Below, piece by piece: positions 46,994 through 56,509 of a stretch of 64,000 nt of DNA. Numbering within the stretch: position 1 is the first letter of the stretch; each line of letters opens with the position of its first letter. The notes beneath the pieces are model-generated. The model was not told the DNA's origin, ran no database searches, and worked only from the letters and a program-made list of their open reading frames with translations. The position numbers and the translations under genes are program-made. Source of the DNA: JADJSS01 sp964490845 (lineage in GTDB: Bacteria > Bacteroidota > Bacteroidia > Chitinophagales > JADIYW01); NCBI GenBank assembly GCA_964490845.1, contig CAZBED010000009.1, forward strand, positions 33,931 through 97,930, read 5' to 3'.

Positions 46994-48733
46994 TCAATCA
47001 TTTTGCTTGTTTTGAATCGTATTCTCAGATTTTGGTTTTTGAGGTTGTTCCAAAATGAATTTCTCATATTGTTTCCGGTCACGAATGACATCATACAATG
47101 TTTTCGGCTTCTTATCCCAATGCCAGCTAAAACCACTTAATCTGAAAGAGGCAAGATTGATTTTCTTCATAGGCGTAAATTCCGCTTCAGGTGCACCTGT
47201 AAGTTTTATCCTGTTCACCTCGCCATCATTAAACGAAACTGTAATAAAACCAGAAGTGGATTTATTAGCGCCCGTATAGGCGTCTTTATCTTTTATGAAA
47301 TAAATACTCTCGGAGTTGCCGTCCACGTCTATTTTCGTAATTTTCTTCTTTTCGATGAATGCCTGCATGAATTTTCCTTTCACCTGATTATAAATATCAG
47401 GATCCTGCCAGTGTACGACAAATGCATTTCCAAAAATATCTACTCTGTTTATCTCTTTATTTTTTGTATAGAGATAAATGGAATCGCCGGAAATTTGGGT
47501 AGAGTCCATCCATAGAATAGGAGAGATGTAAAGTTTGAATACAGAATCCTCTTCCGAGTAATACATGGAATCGGATACGGCGCTCATTTCCCCCTGAATC
47601 ATCTTCATGTGATAGTAGGCCTTAACTATCCTCACGGAATCTATCTTGTCTAGAAGAGAGTCAATTTTTCCGGTACTGTCGGTGTTGGTCAGCCAAATAT
47701 AACGCGCATTTTTAAAGGACAGTAAGGTATCTGCACTCAGGTACATGGTATCTTTCTGGTCTTCAGAAACACTTATCATCAACGGATCCTGATAGGCCTT
47801 TACATAAGAACTGTCTTCGTTCGAGTAAATGTAATTACTCAGTATAGTGGTGCGCTCGGAACTGTCCTGCCAGACTACATTTCCGGTTGCAACGGCCTGT
47901 TTGGTTTGGTTGTTGTAATCAATGGTGTTTGCTTTAACATAAGAATCGCCTTTGCGTATAGTGGCATTATTGCCTAAATATGCTTTCTCTTTTTTAGTGT
48001 CGTAAAAGCCGCTGTTGGTAACTATCACATTGCTGTCTTTATCAACGATAGTGGTTTTAGTAATAAAATAAGCTATTTCTTTGTCCGTATTGTATTTTAA
48101 AGAATCCGCATAAATGGTTCTTTCAGGACTGCGCAAGATTACATTGCCATAAAATACAGCTTCACTGGTCTTGTGATAATAATATCCGATCGCGCTGGTA
48201 ATAGTGGTATTTTTGTTGACGACTCTGCCTCCGCTCATAAAATTGCCCACATCTGTTTCTGTATTGTAGTTTAATTCCGGTGCAGTCAGAATCATGGTTT
48301 TGTCGCGCATGCTGCACATGCCGGTCAGCCTGCCTAATTTCTGGTCACCGAAATATTCCAGAAAATTCCCCCATACATCTACGCTGTCCCCTTTTTTGAT
48401 GTGCACCTGATTTCCAAGAGCAGTCATATAGTTGGCATCAATATCAATAACAGCGCTGTCGCAGTACATGAAAGCATCCTGATGTCTGAGGATAACATGT
48501 CCGATTAGCTTACGGTATTTGCCCAATTCTTTTGTCTCAAACATCAGAGAGTCGGATTTTACTATCTCAATCCGCTTTTTTTTCGTAGTGTCTTTAGCCA
48601 CCGGCGGAAAATAAACTGTCTTTTGGGCAAATCCAGAATAGATTGTACAGGTAAAGAATAGGGTAAATACAAATTTTCCAATGGCGTCAGACAAAATGGA
48701 AAAATACAATTGATATGATAAACCTGTTTTCAA
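46994..48733 (-). CDS. OstA/LptA-like LPS-transport protein (start codon uncertain)
   Basis: An exported protein of up to 579 residues with repeated OstA (LptA-type) beta-jellyroll strands, e.g. ALGNQVHIKKGDSVDVWGN and TGNVVWQDSSERT. This matches the OstA-like proteins that accompany LptD in Bacteroidota. No ATG is available: the frame opens with TTG at 48733, and in-frame TTG codons at 48709 and 48694 also precede the signal peptide. A -7 box at 48738-48745 favours one of the later starts. It is last in the amidase-mce-ostA operon. Probable periplasmic bridge for LPS transport. Confidence 0.78.
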   Translation of the reverse strand: MKTGLSYQLYFSILSDAIGKFVFTLFFTCTIYSGFAQKTVYFPPVAKDTTKKKRIEIVKSDSLMFETKELGKYRKLIGHVILRHQDAFMYCDSAVIDIDANYMTALGNQVHIKKGDSVDVWGNFLEYFGDQKLGRLTGMCSMRDKTMILTAPELNYNTETDVGNFMSGGRVVNKNTTITSAIGYYYHKTSEAVFYGNVILRSPERTIYADSLKYNTDKEIAYFITKTTIVDKDSNVIVTNSGFYDTKKEKAYLGNNATIRKGDSYVKANTIDYNNQTKQAVATGNVVWQDSSERTTILSNYIYSNEDSSYVKAYQDPLMISVSEDQKDTMYLSADTLLSFKNARYIWLTNTDSTGKIDSLLDKIDSVRIVKAYYHMKMIQGEMSAVSDSMYYSEEDSVFKLYISPILWMDSTQISGDSIYLYTKNKEINRVDIFGNAFVVHWQDPDIYNQVKGKFMQAFIEKKKITKIDVDGNSESIYFIKDKDAYTGANKSTSGFITVSFNDGEVNRIKLTGAPEAEFTPMKKINLASFRLSGFSWHWDKKPKTLYDVIRDRKQYEKFILEQPQKPKSENTIQNKQND

Positions 48734-48737
48734 TAAA

Positions 48738-48745
48738 CAAAAGTA
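48738..48745 (-). promoter_or_regulatory. Candidate -7 box before the OstA-like gene
   Basis: Minus-strand TACTTTTG, a perfect TAnnTTTG match. Transcription would begin at about the upstream-most TTG codon, so translation should start further in (48709 or 48694). Confidence 0.4.
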
Positions 48746-48797
48746 GCAATAGTTTTAATAAAGGTATTAAAAACCAATTTGAGGTATCAGAGAAAAC

Positions 48798-49856
48798 TTA
48801 CTTTAATGTTTTTGCAGCCTTTGGATTTTTTTCTAAAAACTGCTGAACGGAAGTATCTGTAATGGTAATGGTACGGCTTCTGTCGATTAACGACAGGCTG
48901 ATGTATTTCTTAGGATTCGCTTTCAGGTCTACCAAAACAGCATTTAGCGATTGGATGGCTCTGGTAATATCTTTATAGGCGCCGTCTTCTTTTAGTAGTT
49001 TTGAGACAGTACCATCACCGTCATTGATGAGCGATAATGTCTTCTTTAACTGATCCAGCGTGCCTTTGGCACTTTCCAGCGTGGATGCCAAATCAAGTGA
49101 GGCCACTTTCCCGGACAAGGTCTGAAAGTTCGTCAGGATGGAGTCAATTTTGCCCATTTCCCCGTTAAATTTCCCTGTAAGTTCATTTACGTTTTTCAGG
49201 ATTCCGTCTATGTTTGACCGGTTATCCGTTAATGTTGAGTTTAATGTAACAATCATCTTATCCGCATTGCCCGCTAATTTATTAACGGATTGTAATGTCA
49301 CTGTCAGGTCGGACACCGCTTTTTTCAATAAGTTGTTATCGCCGGTTCCCAATGCTGTGGTGATATTGTTAGCCAATGCCGTGATAGAACCTAAAGTGCT
49401 GTCTATTTTTGGCTTTAATTGAGCAATCAGGTCTACACCTTGTGTAATGGCATCACCTTTTACTAAACATATAAGGGTATCTGATTCTTTGGTTTCCACC
49501 GTAGATGTACCCCGTACCAGGCCAACACCGACCTTGCCGAGCATATCCAGGCCATAAATGATAAATTTGCTGTCATTAGGAATGGAAACGTCCTCATTCA
49601 TCTTTAGTGTTATGAGTGCCTTGTAAGGATAGGTAGGGCTTGTGGAAATACTGACATCATCTACTCTTCCTATAGGCACACCGTTTTCCAGTACAGAGTT
49701 GGAAGGCAGAACGTTATTCGTTCGGTCTGCCACTATGGTAATATACTTACTTCGGGTAAATAAATCTTCTCCCTGCAGGTATTTAAAGCCAAGAATAAAT
49801 AATGTAATTCCAATTACGGTAAGGGCTCCAACTAAAATTTCGTTTTTATTTTCCAA
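48798..49856 (-). CDS. MCE/MlaD family lipid-transport protein
   Basis: A 352-residue protein anchored by one N-terminal helix (about 6-24). The MCE domain covers about 36-115 (VLPSNSVLENGVPIGRVDDVSIS...; MLGKVGVGLVRG), followed by a long helical region (about 150-310) with heptad-like spacing that could form the tunnel or needle of MCE hexamers. Partners MlaE/MlaF are not in the window. It lies between the amidase and the OstA-like gene on one strand, the usual Bacteroidota arrangement. Confidence 0.85.
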   Translation of the reverse strand: MENKNEILVGALTVIGITLFILGFKYLQGEDLFTRSKYITIVADRTNNVLPSNSVLENGVPIGRVDDVSISTSPTYPYKALITLKMNEDVSIPNDSKFIIYGLDMLGKVGVGLVRGTSTVETKESDTLICLVKGDAITQGVDLIAQLKPKIDSTLGSITALANNITTALGTGDNNLLKKAVSDLTVTLQSVNKLAGNADKMIVTLNSTLTDNRSNIDGILKNVNELTGKFNGEMGKIDSILTNFQTLSGKVASLDLASTLESAKGTLDQLKKTLSLINDGDGTVSKLLKEDGAYKDITRAIQSLNAVLVDLKANPKKYISLSLIDRSRTITITDTSVQQFLEKNPKAAKTLK

Positions 49857-49878
49857 GCAAAAATGGTTTTAGACTCAC

Positions 49879-49886
49879 CAAATATA
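49879..49886 (-). promoter_or_regulatory. Candidate -7 box before the MCE gene
   Basis: Minus-strand TATATTTG, a perfect TAnnTTTG match, 22 bp before the MCE ATG, in the 47-bp gap after the amidase stop. Confidence 0.45.
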
Positions 49887-49903
49887 AGGAGAAAATTGAA
49901 CTA

Positions 49904-51145
49904 TTATTTAAAATATTTTTGAGCTTCATTAAAAGTTAACCTGTTCCCGTTTTTATAAACGGTAATAAACGCATCTTTATAACCATTGCCCTTTGCTTTC
50001 TTCATTATTTTTAACGCTTCGTCATATGTATTATAATTTCCATATGAATACCTGTAAGCACCATTCACTTTTTCGAAAGATAATTTTTCCTTGAGTTTAT
50101 AAGCTTTATCCGTCTTAGGCAGCAATTTGTTCGTGGCTGTAATCTGTACTTTATAGATTATCCCTTTTATTGGTTTGGAATCAGCGGATACAGGTTCTTC
50201 CTTAGGTATTTTTTGTGGTTCAGGGACTGGTTCCTGAACAGGGGTGATAGCAGGGGTATTCTTGTCTGAAACGGTAGTGTCGGACGCCGTAGGGTATCTG
50301 GACGGCGGGATAGGTTCGCTGTTCATGATAACAGGAGCCGTTAATTTACTCCCTTTTTCTATGGTATTCTTGTAATCTTCAAAAGCATTGAAAATGGAGC
50401 TTGCATAATCCTGCTGTCCGGAGTAGGAGGTCAGGTATTCTTCTTCGACCTTGTTGGTCAGAAAGCCTGATTCTATTAACACAGAGGGGCAGGTAGTTCT
50501 GTATAAAACCCAGAATCCGGCCTGCTTTACTCCGCGATTGAACCTGCCTAATTTATTGGTGAAATATTCCTGTACTTTACTTGCTAAAAAAGTGCTTTGT
50601 TCTATATTGGCGTTTTGGGCGAGAGAAAGAGCTATCATAGCTTCCGGGGAATCAGGGTCAAAGCCTTCATATACCTTTTCATAGTTTTCTTCCAGCTTGA
50701 TTACTGCGTTTTCCCGTTTTGCCACTTCCAGGTTGGCCTGTGATACATGCAAACCCATAAGGTAAGTCTCCGAACCGTAAGCCGCCTTATTTGGGTTCGC
50801 ATTGCAGTGAACACTGATAAATAAATCGGCGTTGTTCTTGTTGGCCGTCAGCGCTCTGTCCTGTAAGGTAATAAAAACATCCGTTTTGCGGGTATAGATA
50901 ACATTGATATCCGGATATTTGGATTCAATCAACTTGCCCAGCGCAAGAATTATTTTCAGGGTGACGTCTTTCTCATACGAATGGCTCGGGCCATGGCAGC
51001 CTGTATCATGCCCGCCATGTCCTGCATCCAGTACGATAGTCTTTATTTTATAAATTCCCGCCGGTTTTGAGATACATTGTGCAATACTGTGAACAGATAA
51101 TAGAAATATTAAACAAGCAATCCGTATTTTTGACGTTTTAAACAT
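49904..51145 (-). CDS. N-acetylmuramoyl-L-alanine amidase (AmiC type) with C-terminal SPOR-like domain
   Basis: A 413-residue exported murein hydrolase. An Amidase_3 domain covers about 33-250, with zinc-site motifs VLDAGHGGHDTG, SVHCNANP and SVLIESGFLTNKVEE. A Pro-rich linker (about 275-325) leads to a SPOR-like domain (about 330-410: YKVQITATNKLL...YRYSYGNYNTYDEALKIMKKAK) that would target denuded septal glycan. It splits daughter cells or turns over peptidoglycan. It is transcribed divergently from the LptD-like gene, with 52 bp between the amidase ATG and the chosen LptD-like start. Confidence 0.88.
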   Translation of the reverse strand: MFKTSKIRIACLIFLLSVHSIAQCISKPAGIYKIKTIVLDAGHGGHDTGCHGPSHSYEKDVTLKIILALGKLIESKYPDINVIYTRKTDVFITLQDRALTANKNNADLFISVHCNANPNKAAYGSETYLMGLHVSQANLEVAKRENAVIKLEENYEKVYEGFDPDSPEAMIALSLAQNANIEQSTFLASKVQEYFTNKLGRFNRGVKQAGFWVLYRTTCPSVLIESGFLTNKVEEEYLTSYSGQQDYASSIFNAFEDYKNTIEKGSKLTAPVIMNSEPIPPSRYPTASDTTVSDKNTPAITPVQEPVPEPQKIPKEEPVSADSKPIKGIIYKVQITATNKLLPKTDKAYKLKEKLSFEKVNGAYRYSYGNYNTYDEALKIMKKAKGNGYKDAFITVYKNGNRLTFNEAQKYFK

Positions 51146-51197
51146 ATTTTTGAAACTCCGTTAGTAAATAAATATTGCCTTGTTGTCAGACTTTATT

Positions 51198-53903
51198 TTG
51201 TATAAGCGAATTGTTTTTTTTCTGTTCATATTCTTTATGTCTGCTCCCGTATTTTCCCAAATGGACAGCACAGGAAACGAGGAAATAACGAATGATTTTT
51301 TGTTACAAACAAACACCGGGCCAAATGTAAATAAATCTGTTTCAGATTCCGTTTTGAAAGATTCCACAATTGTGGATGTAAAACAGATAAAGATTGCGGA
51401 AAACGATTTGGATGATATTGTAAAATACAATGCTGCCGATTCAATAATTTATGATATTCCCAACAAAACGGTATTACTGTATGGGAATGCCAGGATTACC
51501 TATCAGGAAATGGATATGAAGGGTGGCTTTGTCCGGTTCAACTGGGACAGCAGTGAAGTTTATGCCCGTGCGACACCGGACAGCGTGGGCAACCTGAAGC
51601 GGGTTGAATTTAAAGACGGAACAGGAGAGTATGTGGCCATGGAAGCGAAATTTAATTTTAAAACCAAGAAAGGGAAAAGCGCGGGATTGATTACAAAAGA
51701 AATGGAAGGCTATCTGCATGGCGATTATGTGAAGGCTGTCAATGATTCCACACTTTATATCAAAAATGCCCGGTATACAACCTGTAACTACGACCAGCCG
51801 CATTTTTATGTCGAGATAGGTAAAGCGAAAGTCATCAAAGACAGGATCATCGTTGGCAAACCTGCCAACATTATTATCGAAGGGGTAAGGACGCCTTTGT
51901 TTCTGCCGTTTGCACTGGTGCCTTCCATCAAATCAAAAGGCTCAGGCCTGATAATGCCAACCTATGGAGAAGCCGGTAATTTAGGATTTTATTTAAGCGG
52001 GTTGGGATATTACTGGCATATCAATGATAAAATGGATTTGACCACCACTGCCGATATATATACCTTGGGCAGCTGGGCGCTCCGGACCAGTTTCAATTAT
52101 AAGGTGATTTATAAACATGCGGGCAACCTGAGCTTTAATATCAATCAGCAGCGCGGTGGTTCAGAGTACGAACGGTTTAATCCCAAACGGCTGAAAGCAC
52201 CCATCAACTTTGGTATACAATGGCAGATGAATGTGGATCCGAAAAAAATGTACAACAGCAGTTTTAATATCAACCTGAATATCGTCAGTAATAAAACCTA
52301 TCAGTACCTGAATTCGAGAGACCCGCAAAGTGTGCTGGCTACAAACTTCTCCTCCAATATTTCTTATAGTAAATACTGGCCGAATAAGCCTTACCGGCTC
52401 GCATTGAACACCGGCCTGGTCCAAAATACACAAACGAAACAAATCTCTCTGACATTGCCGCAATTCTCATTTAATGTTACGAGGATTAATCCTTTTCAAA
52501 AGAAAGTGGCGGCTACCAAACGTAAATGGTATGAAAATATCGGATTCTCATATGACTTGAACGTATCCAATCAGATCAATGCGACGGATTCCACTTTCTT
52601 TACCAAGCAGACACTTAAGAATATGCGCAGCAGCATTACGCATAACCTTCCGATTTCAGGGAATTTTACGCTGTTTAAATATTTAAATCTGAATGTCGGA
52701 TTTAATTACAGGGAAAACTGGTATTTCAGTTATATCAATAAAACCTACCAGGATACGCTGATACGATTGAATGAAACCACCAATAAGATAGATACGTTTT
52801 TGTATCAGGCAGTGCCCGAAACGAAATTCGGATTTAAATCCTACCGGGATTTTAATTTCAATATGAGTTTTAATACGAATTTGTACGGACAATTCCAGTT
52901 TAAGAAAGGCAAACTAAAGGCCATTCGCCACGTTTTCCGGCCAAGCCTTAACTTTAATTTCAGTCCCGACTTTACAGCACCGCTGTTTAAATATATGCGC
53001 ACGGTACAAGTCGATTCATTTGGAAAAACGGAACAATACTCCATTTTTCAGAACAATGGGATTATCCCCTCTGGTAAGCAGGGAAGTGTTGGGCTGAACT
53101 TTTCAAACTCCCTAGAAATAAAGGTGTATTCCAAAAAAGATACCTTAACGCATACCAAAAAAATTACGTTGCTGGATAATCTGTCGGTAGGCATGAGTTA
53201 CAACCTGCTGACGAAAAGATTCAGCCCGTTAAACATCAGCGCCAGTACCAGGATTACAGATAAGCTAAACTTTAGCATGAACATGAGCCTGGACCCTTAT
53301 GCGCTGGACAGCCTCGGCGGGCAAACCAACACATTTTATTACAAAGTAAGTAAACGGCTGTTCAGGTTGTCTTCATTGAATATTTCATTGAGCGGAAGTA
53401 TTCATTCCAAGAAAGGATTGAATGAACAGGCAGAGATGAATAAGTCCTTATATGAAGTTCAGGGATTGAATAACCAGTTTTATCAGAAAGGTGTTTATGA
53501 AAAGGACTATTATAATTTCAATATTCCCTGGGCTATTAACTATCAGTACAGTTTGAGCCTTTCCCGGTTCAAAACGAATAAACGGGACACCACAGCCATT
53601 ACACAAACGCTGGCATTGGGTGTGGATTTGAATATTACCAAAAAATGGAAAATCAATGTGTCATCAGGGTTTGACCTGACGCATAAGAGCGTCACCCGGA
53701 CGGATATTTCCGTAGTCCGTGATTTGCATTGCTGGCAGATGGAATTTAAATGGACACCGCTTGGTTTTCAGCAGGGATTTTATATGACGGTATACGTCAC
53801 CTCGCAGCAATTCAGCTGGCTGAAACTGCAAAAACAAAAAGCCTTCTTTGACAGCGGATTTTTCGGTAGCGGATTTAATCCGAGTACATTCTTCCCGAGA
53901 TAA
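51198..53903 (+). CDS. lptD: LptD-like LPS-assembly outer-membrane protein (non-ATG start)
   Basis: About 900 residues. An N-terminal OstA-type domain (YNAADSIIYDIPNKTVLLYGNARITYQ) is followed by a large beta-barrel, the layout of Bacteroidota LptD-like proteins that insert LPS into the outer leaflet. The only ATG near the start falls inside the signal peptide (MSAPVFSQ), so a TTG is needed: 51198 gives MYKRIVFFLFIFF; 51180 and 51183 are alternatives. It pairs functionally with the OstA-like gene in the divergent operon. The gene symbol is by family resemblance. Confidence 0.85.
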   Translation: MYKRIVFFLFIFFMSAPVFSQMDSTGNEEITNDFLLQTNTGPNVNKSVSDSVLKDSTIVDVKQIKIAENDLDDIVKYNAADSIIYDIPNKTVLLYGNARITYQEMDMKGGFVRFNWDSSEVYARATPDSVGNLKRVEFKDGTGEYVAMEAKFNFKTKKGKSAGLITKEMEGYLHGDYVKAVNDSTLYIKNARYTTCNYDQPHFYVEIGKAKVIKDRIIVGKPANIIIEGVRTPLFLPFALVPSIKSKGSGLIMPTYGEAGNLGFYLSGLGYYWHINDKMDLTTTADIYTLGSWALRTSFNYKVIYKHAGNLSFNINQQRGGSEYERFNPKRLKAPINFGIQWQMNVDPKKMYNSSFNINLNIVSNKTYQYLNSRDPQSVLATNFSSNISYSKYWPNKPYRLALNTGLVQNTQTKQISLTLPQFSFNVTRINPFQKKVAATKRKWYENIGFSYDLNVSNQINATDSTFFTKQTLKNMRSSITHNLPISGNFTLFKYLNLNVGFNYRENWYFSYINKTYQDTLIRLNETTNKIDTFLYQAVPETKFGFKSYRDFNFNMSFNTNLYGQFQFKKGKLKAIRHVFRPSLNFNFSPDFTAPLFKYMRTVQVDSFGKTEQYSIFQNNGIIPSGKQGSVGLNFSNSLEIKVYSKKDTLTHTKKITLLDNLSVGMSYNLLTKRFSPLNISASTRITDKLNFSMNMSLDPYALDSLGGQTNTFYYKVSKRLFRLSSLNISLSGSIHSKKGLNEQAEMNKSLYEVQGLNNQFYQKGVYEKDYYNFNIPWAINYQYSLSLSRFKTNKRDTTAITQTLALGVDLNITKKWKINVSSGFDLTHKSVTRTDISVVRDLHCWQMEFKWTPLGFQQGFYMTVYVTSQQFSWLKLQKQKAFFDSGFFGSGFNPSTFFPR

Positions 53904-53992
53904 AGTTATGATTTCATTTAGCTTGTTTTTCTTGCACCTCTCAGAAATCTGAATTCTGAGATTCTAATCCTAAACATCAAATTCCAAATCTT

Positions 53993-54676
53993 TTAGACCT
54001 GCCAGTTAATCGGAACCTCGCCTTGTTTTTTCAGAATCTCATTAGTTTTAGAGAAATGCTTGCAGCCGAAAAATCCATTATAGGCGGAGAAAGGGGAAGG
54101 GTGCGCTGCTTTCAGGATGGTATGCCTTGTTTCGTCTATCAGCGTTGCTTTCTGTTGCGCAAAGGCGCCCCATAGGATAAATATTAGTCCGCTGCGTTCT
54201 TTGGACAACTTCTGTATCACAGCATTTGTAAATTCCTCCCATCCTCTTTTCTGGTGCGAAGCTGGTTGATTGGCTTCTACAGTAAGGATGGCGTTTAATA
54301 AAAATATACCTTGTTCCGTCCATTGCTGCAGGCAGCCATGTACGGGTATCTGAAATCCGGGAATATCTTCTTTCAGTTCTTTATAAATATTCACCAGACT
54401 CGGCGGCGGTTTGATGCCATGCTGCACCGAAAAACAAAGTCCGTGTGCCTGTCCCGCTCCGTGGTAAGGGTCTTGTCCGAGTATCACTACTTTTACTTTA
54501 TCAATCGGAGTAGAATTGAAGGCGTTGAATATCAGCGAACCGGGAGGGTAGATGGTTTTTCCTACTGCCTTTTCCTGTTGCAGGAATTGCCTCAGTTCGT
54601 TGAAATAGGGTTTTTCAAATTCTTCGGACAATATTCTTTTCCAGCTTTCTTCTATTTGTACATTTGTTCCGGACAT
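53993..54676 (-). CDS. ung: Uracil-DNA glycosylase
   Basis: A 227-residue family 1 UDG that removes uracil from DNA. The water-activating motif GQDPYHG, AHGLCFSV, LLNAILTVE and the DNA-intercalation loop HPSPFSAYNGFFGCKHFSK are intact. Length matches the family. It is the last core-type gene before tRNA-Arg and the accessory region. Confidence 0.97.
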   Translation of the reverse strand: MSGTNVQIEESWKRILSEEFEKPYFNELRQFLQQEKAVGKTIYPPGSLIFNAFNSTPIDKVKVVILGQDPYHGAGQAHGLCFSVQHGIKPPPSLVNIYKELKEDIPGFQIPVHGCLQQWTEQGIFLLNAILTVEANQPASHQKRGWEEFTNAVIQKLSKERSGLIFILWGAFAQQKATLIDETRHTILKAAHPSPFSAYNGFFGCKHFSKTNEILKKQGEVPINWQV

Positions 54677-54694
54677 AATTATTTAAACTGAATT

Positions 54695-54727
54695 TTTGGA
54701 AAATTACTCATTTTAAAGATATCTTTG
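54695..54727 (+). promoter_or_regulatory. Promoter of tRNA-Arg
   Basis: TTTG at 54695-54698, a 21-bp gap, then TATCTTTG (54720-54727), a perfect -7 box; the tRNA begins 46 bp downstream. Confidence 0.7.
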
Positions 54728-54773
54728 CACTCCAATGTTAAAAAGAGCATTATTGCTGTGAATAACAAGGTAT

Positions 54774-54846
54774 GGCCGCGTAGCTCAGGGGATAGAGCAA
54801 CTGCCTTCTAAGCAGTCGGTCGCACGTTCGATTCGTGCCGCGGTCA
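54774..54846 (+). tRNA. tRNA-Arg (anticodon TCT)
   Basis: Cloverleaf with acceptor GGCCGCG/CGCGGTC (one G-T pair), anticodon stem ACTGC/GCAGT, loop C T TCT A A, T loop TTCGATT and discriminator A. It reads AGA/AGG. It marks the left border of the accessory region. Confidence 0.95.
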
Positions 54847-54856
54847 CAACATAATC

Positions 54857-54890
54857 AAGCAGTTAGAATTAAAAGACTAACTGCTTTTTT
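54857..54890 (+). terminator. Terminator of tRNA-Arg
   Basis: Perfect 10-bp stem AAGCAGTTAG (54857-54866) / CTAACTGCTT (54877-54886) with a 10-nt loop and a T run. Confidence 0.88.
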
Positions 54891-54892
54891 AT

Positions 54893-54916
54893 TTTGCGCA
54901 AACGATGCGCAAACAA
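54893..54916. repeat. Two 11-bp direct repeats TGCGCAAAC(G/A)A beside the tRNA
   Basis: TGCGCAAACGA (54895-54905) and TGCGCAAACAA (54906-54916) are back to back; the first is part of the palindrome TTTGCGCAAA (54893-54902). Their position at the island border suggests recombinase-arm or attachment-related sequence; unproven. Confidence 0.45.
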
Positions 54917-54965
54917 TTTCTGTCCCATTTGTACTCTTTTGGTGCTATTTGGTGAATAAAAACCA

Positions 54966-55904
54966 CTAGCAATAAACGCTAATGGTTTGTTTTTCTAGCA
55001 AGAAATTCATAGCCCGTTCAGCGTGACTGACTGCTTTAATAATGAAATTGTGGTCATTTTGTAATGCTGTTAGCCAAGATTTAATATAGGCTGTTGTAGA
55101 TTTAATAGATGCCGGTAATTGAAAATGAGCACAGAGAAACGCACTCCCAAGTTCTGCGATTAATTCTTCAAAAGCATATTCGGTTGTATCTTTCGTTTTC
55201 ATCGGTCTGTTTAACCTCTTCTTGTGTCCTGTCCAATGGATCATTTCGTGAAAGAGGGTAGCATAGTAACTTTCAGTAGAACTGAATTGCTCAATGAATG
55301 GCATCTGGATTACATCATTATTCATTTCGAAATGAGCTGAATTCCCGGCAACATGCTTAATCTTAATTCTGTGAATTTGCATGATTTCATCTGCCCGTTC
55401 ACTTCTCTCCTTGGGAGACAATTTAGCAAGTTGCGGTTCTGTAATCTCCTTACTCAGTCCTTTCGTTTGAGCAACATTAAATACAGCATAATACCTCAGA
55501 AATCGCTTTGTACTGATTCCAGCTTCCTTGTAACTGGAAATGGTCGGGTCTTTGGCTTTCGCTTCATTGAACACTTGTTTTGCCTCTTTGGGAGTGATTT
55601 TATCACCCTTACGATTGAGGTAAATTACCTCTGAAAACGTAATTGACGAAGATTTCTCACCCTTTACAATTGAACCACCTAAATCGGTAACCTGCTTAAA
55701 CGTCATCCAGTTGTTGATACTATAATTCTTCTGAAACATCTCATAGGAGAGCAGTAATTGATTGATACTCGTATAGGTATGTTTTGTTACTGGATTATAT
55801 GCCAAACCTGACAACGGTAACCAAAACTCAACATCACCTGATGCTACCTTATCAAGAAGTAACAAGATTTTCATTGTCACTTCTTCAATGATATTAGTTT
55901 GCAT
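54966..55904 (-). CDS. ArdC-like antirestriction protein (ssDNA-binding domain plus zincin)
   Basis: A 312-residue protein from the ATG at 55904. The N-terminal ArdC-type domain contains SINQLLLSYEMF, NNWMTFKQVTDLGG and VKGEKSSSITF. The C-terminal polyvalent metallopeptidase domain has HEMIHWTGH (His219, Glu220, His223) and FEELIAELGSAFL. Such proteins travel on plasmids and ICEs and protect incoming DNA from restriction. Its start overlaps the radC-like stop by 11 bp. It lacks the usual long C-terminus of some Bacteroidota homologues. Confidence 0.85.
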   Translation of the reverse strand: MQTNIIEEVTMKILLLLDKVASGDVEFWLPLSGLAYNPVTKHTYTSINQLLLSYEMFQKNYSINNWMTFKQVTDLGGSIVKGEKSSSITFSEVIYLNRKGDKITPKEAKQVFNEAKAKDPTISSYKEAGISTKRFLRYYAVFNVAQTKGLSKEITEPQLAKLSPKERSERADEIMQIHRIKIKHVAGNSAHFEMNNDVIQMPFIEQFSSTESYYATLFHEMIHWTGHKKRLNRPMKTKDTTEYAFEELIAELGSAFLCAHFQLPASIKSTTAYIKSWLTALQNDHNFIIKAVSHAERAMNFLLEKQTISVYC

Positions 55905-56370
55905 GTGCTCTTGATTCAGTGAATGAATAAAAACCATCTGCCGTTAGTATCATGTGATCTAACACTGAAATATCAAAGAACTTACATTGTTCCTCAACTT
56001 TTCGCTGTAATGCGAAATCTGATTCCGAAGGGGTGCAGTTACCTGATGGATGGTTATGTGCAAAGATAACCCCAACCGCTGCTGACTTGAGAATAATCCC
56101 AATGACTAAACGCATATCGACCTGTGTCTGGGTAATTCCACCCTCCGCTACGGTTACAATGCCCAACAACTGATTATTTCTGTTTAATAGCATTACCTTG
56201 AACGACTCCTGAAGTTCCAGTTTTCCGGAATCCCAAGCTTGCCTGAACAACTGTTCAGCAGTATTTGCCTGTACGACCTTAATACGGTCTTTGTTTTTTA
56301 CTCGTGACGAGTAATTAACCTGAATTTCTGCTACTTCATCTTCGAGCAACAGTGATGATTGCTTTTTCAT
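55894..56370 (-). CDS. RadC-like JAB/MPN+ domain protein
   Basis: A 158-residue protein, shorter than chromosomal RadC and lacking the helix-hairpin-helix domain. The JAMM zinc motif H105-x-H107-x7-S115-x2-D118 (AHNHPSGNCTPSESD) is complete. Such short RadC-like proteins are typical cargo of mobile elements next to ardC; their biochemical role is unsettled. First gene of a two-gene unit with ardC. Confidence 0.88.
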   Translation of the reverse strand: MKKQSSLLLEDEVAEIQVNYSSRVKNKDRIKVVQANTAEQLFRQAWDSGKLELQESFKVMLLNRNNQLLGIVTVAEGGITQTQVDMRLVIGIILKSAAVGVIFAHNHPSGNCTPSESDFALQRKVEEQCKFFDISVLDHMILTADGFYSFTESRAHAN

Positions 56371-56509
56371 GTGATTTAGTTTTAATGAACAATATTTGAA
56401 GTCAGTATATTGTCATTAGAACCAATGCAATAGGGTACACAAATTGCAAGTATTTATTAAAAATGTATCCTTCTAATAAAATAACGGAGGTGAATTCGTA
56501 TATTTATAT

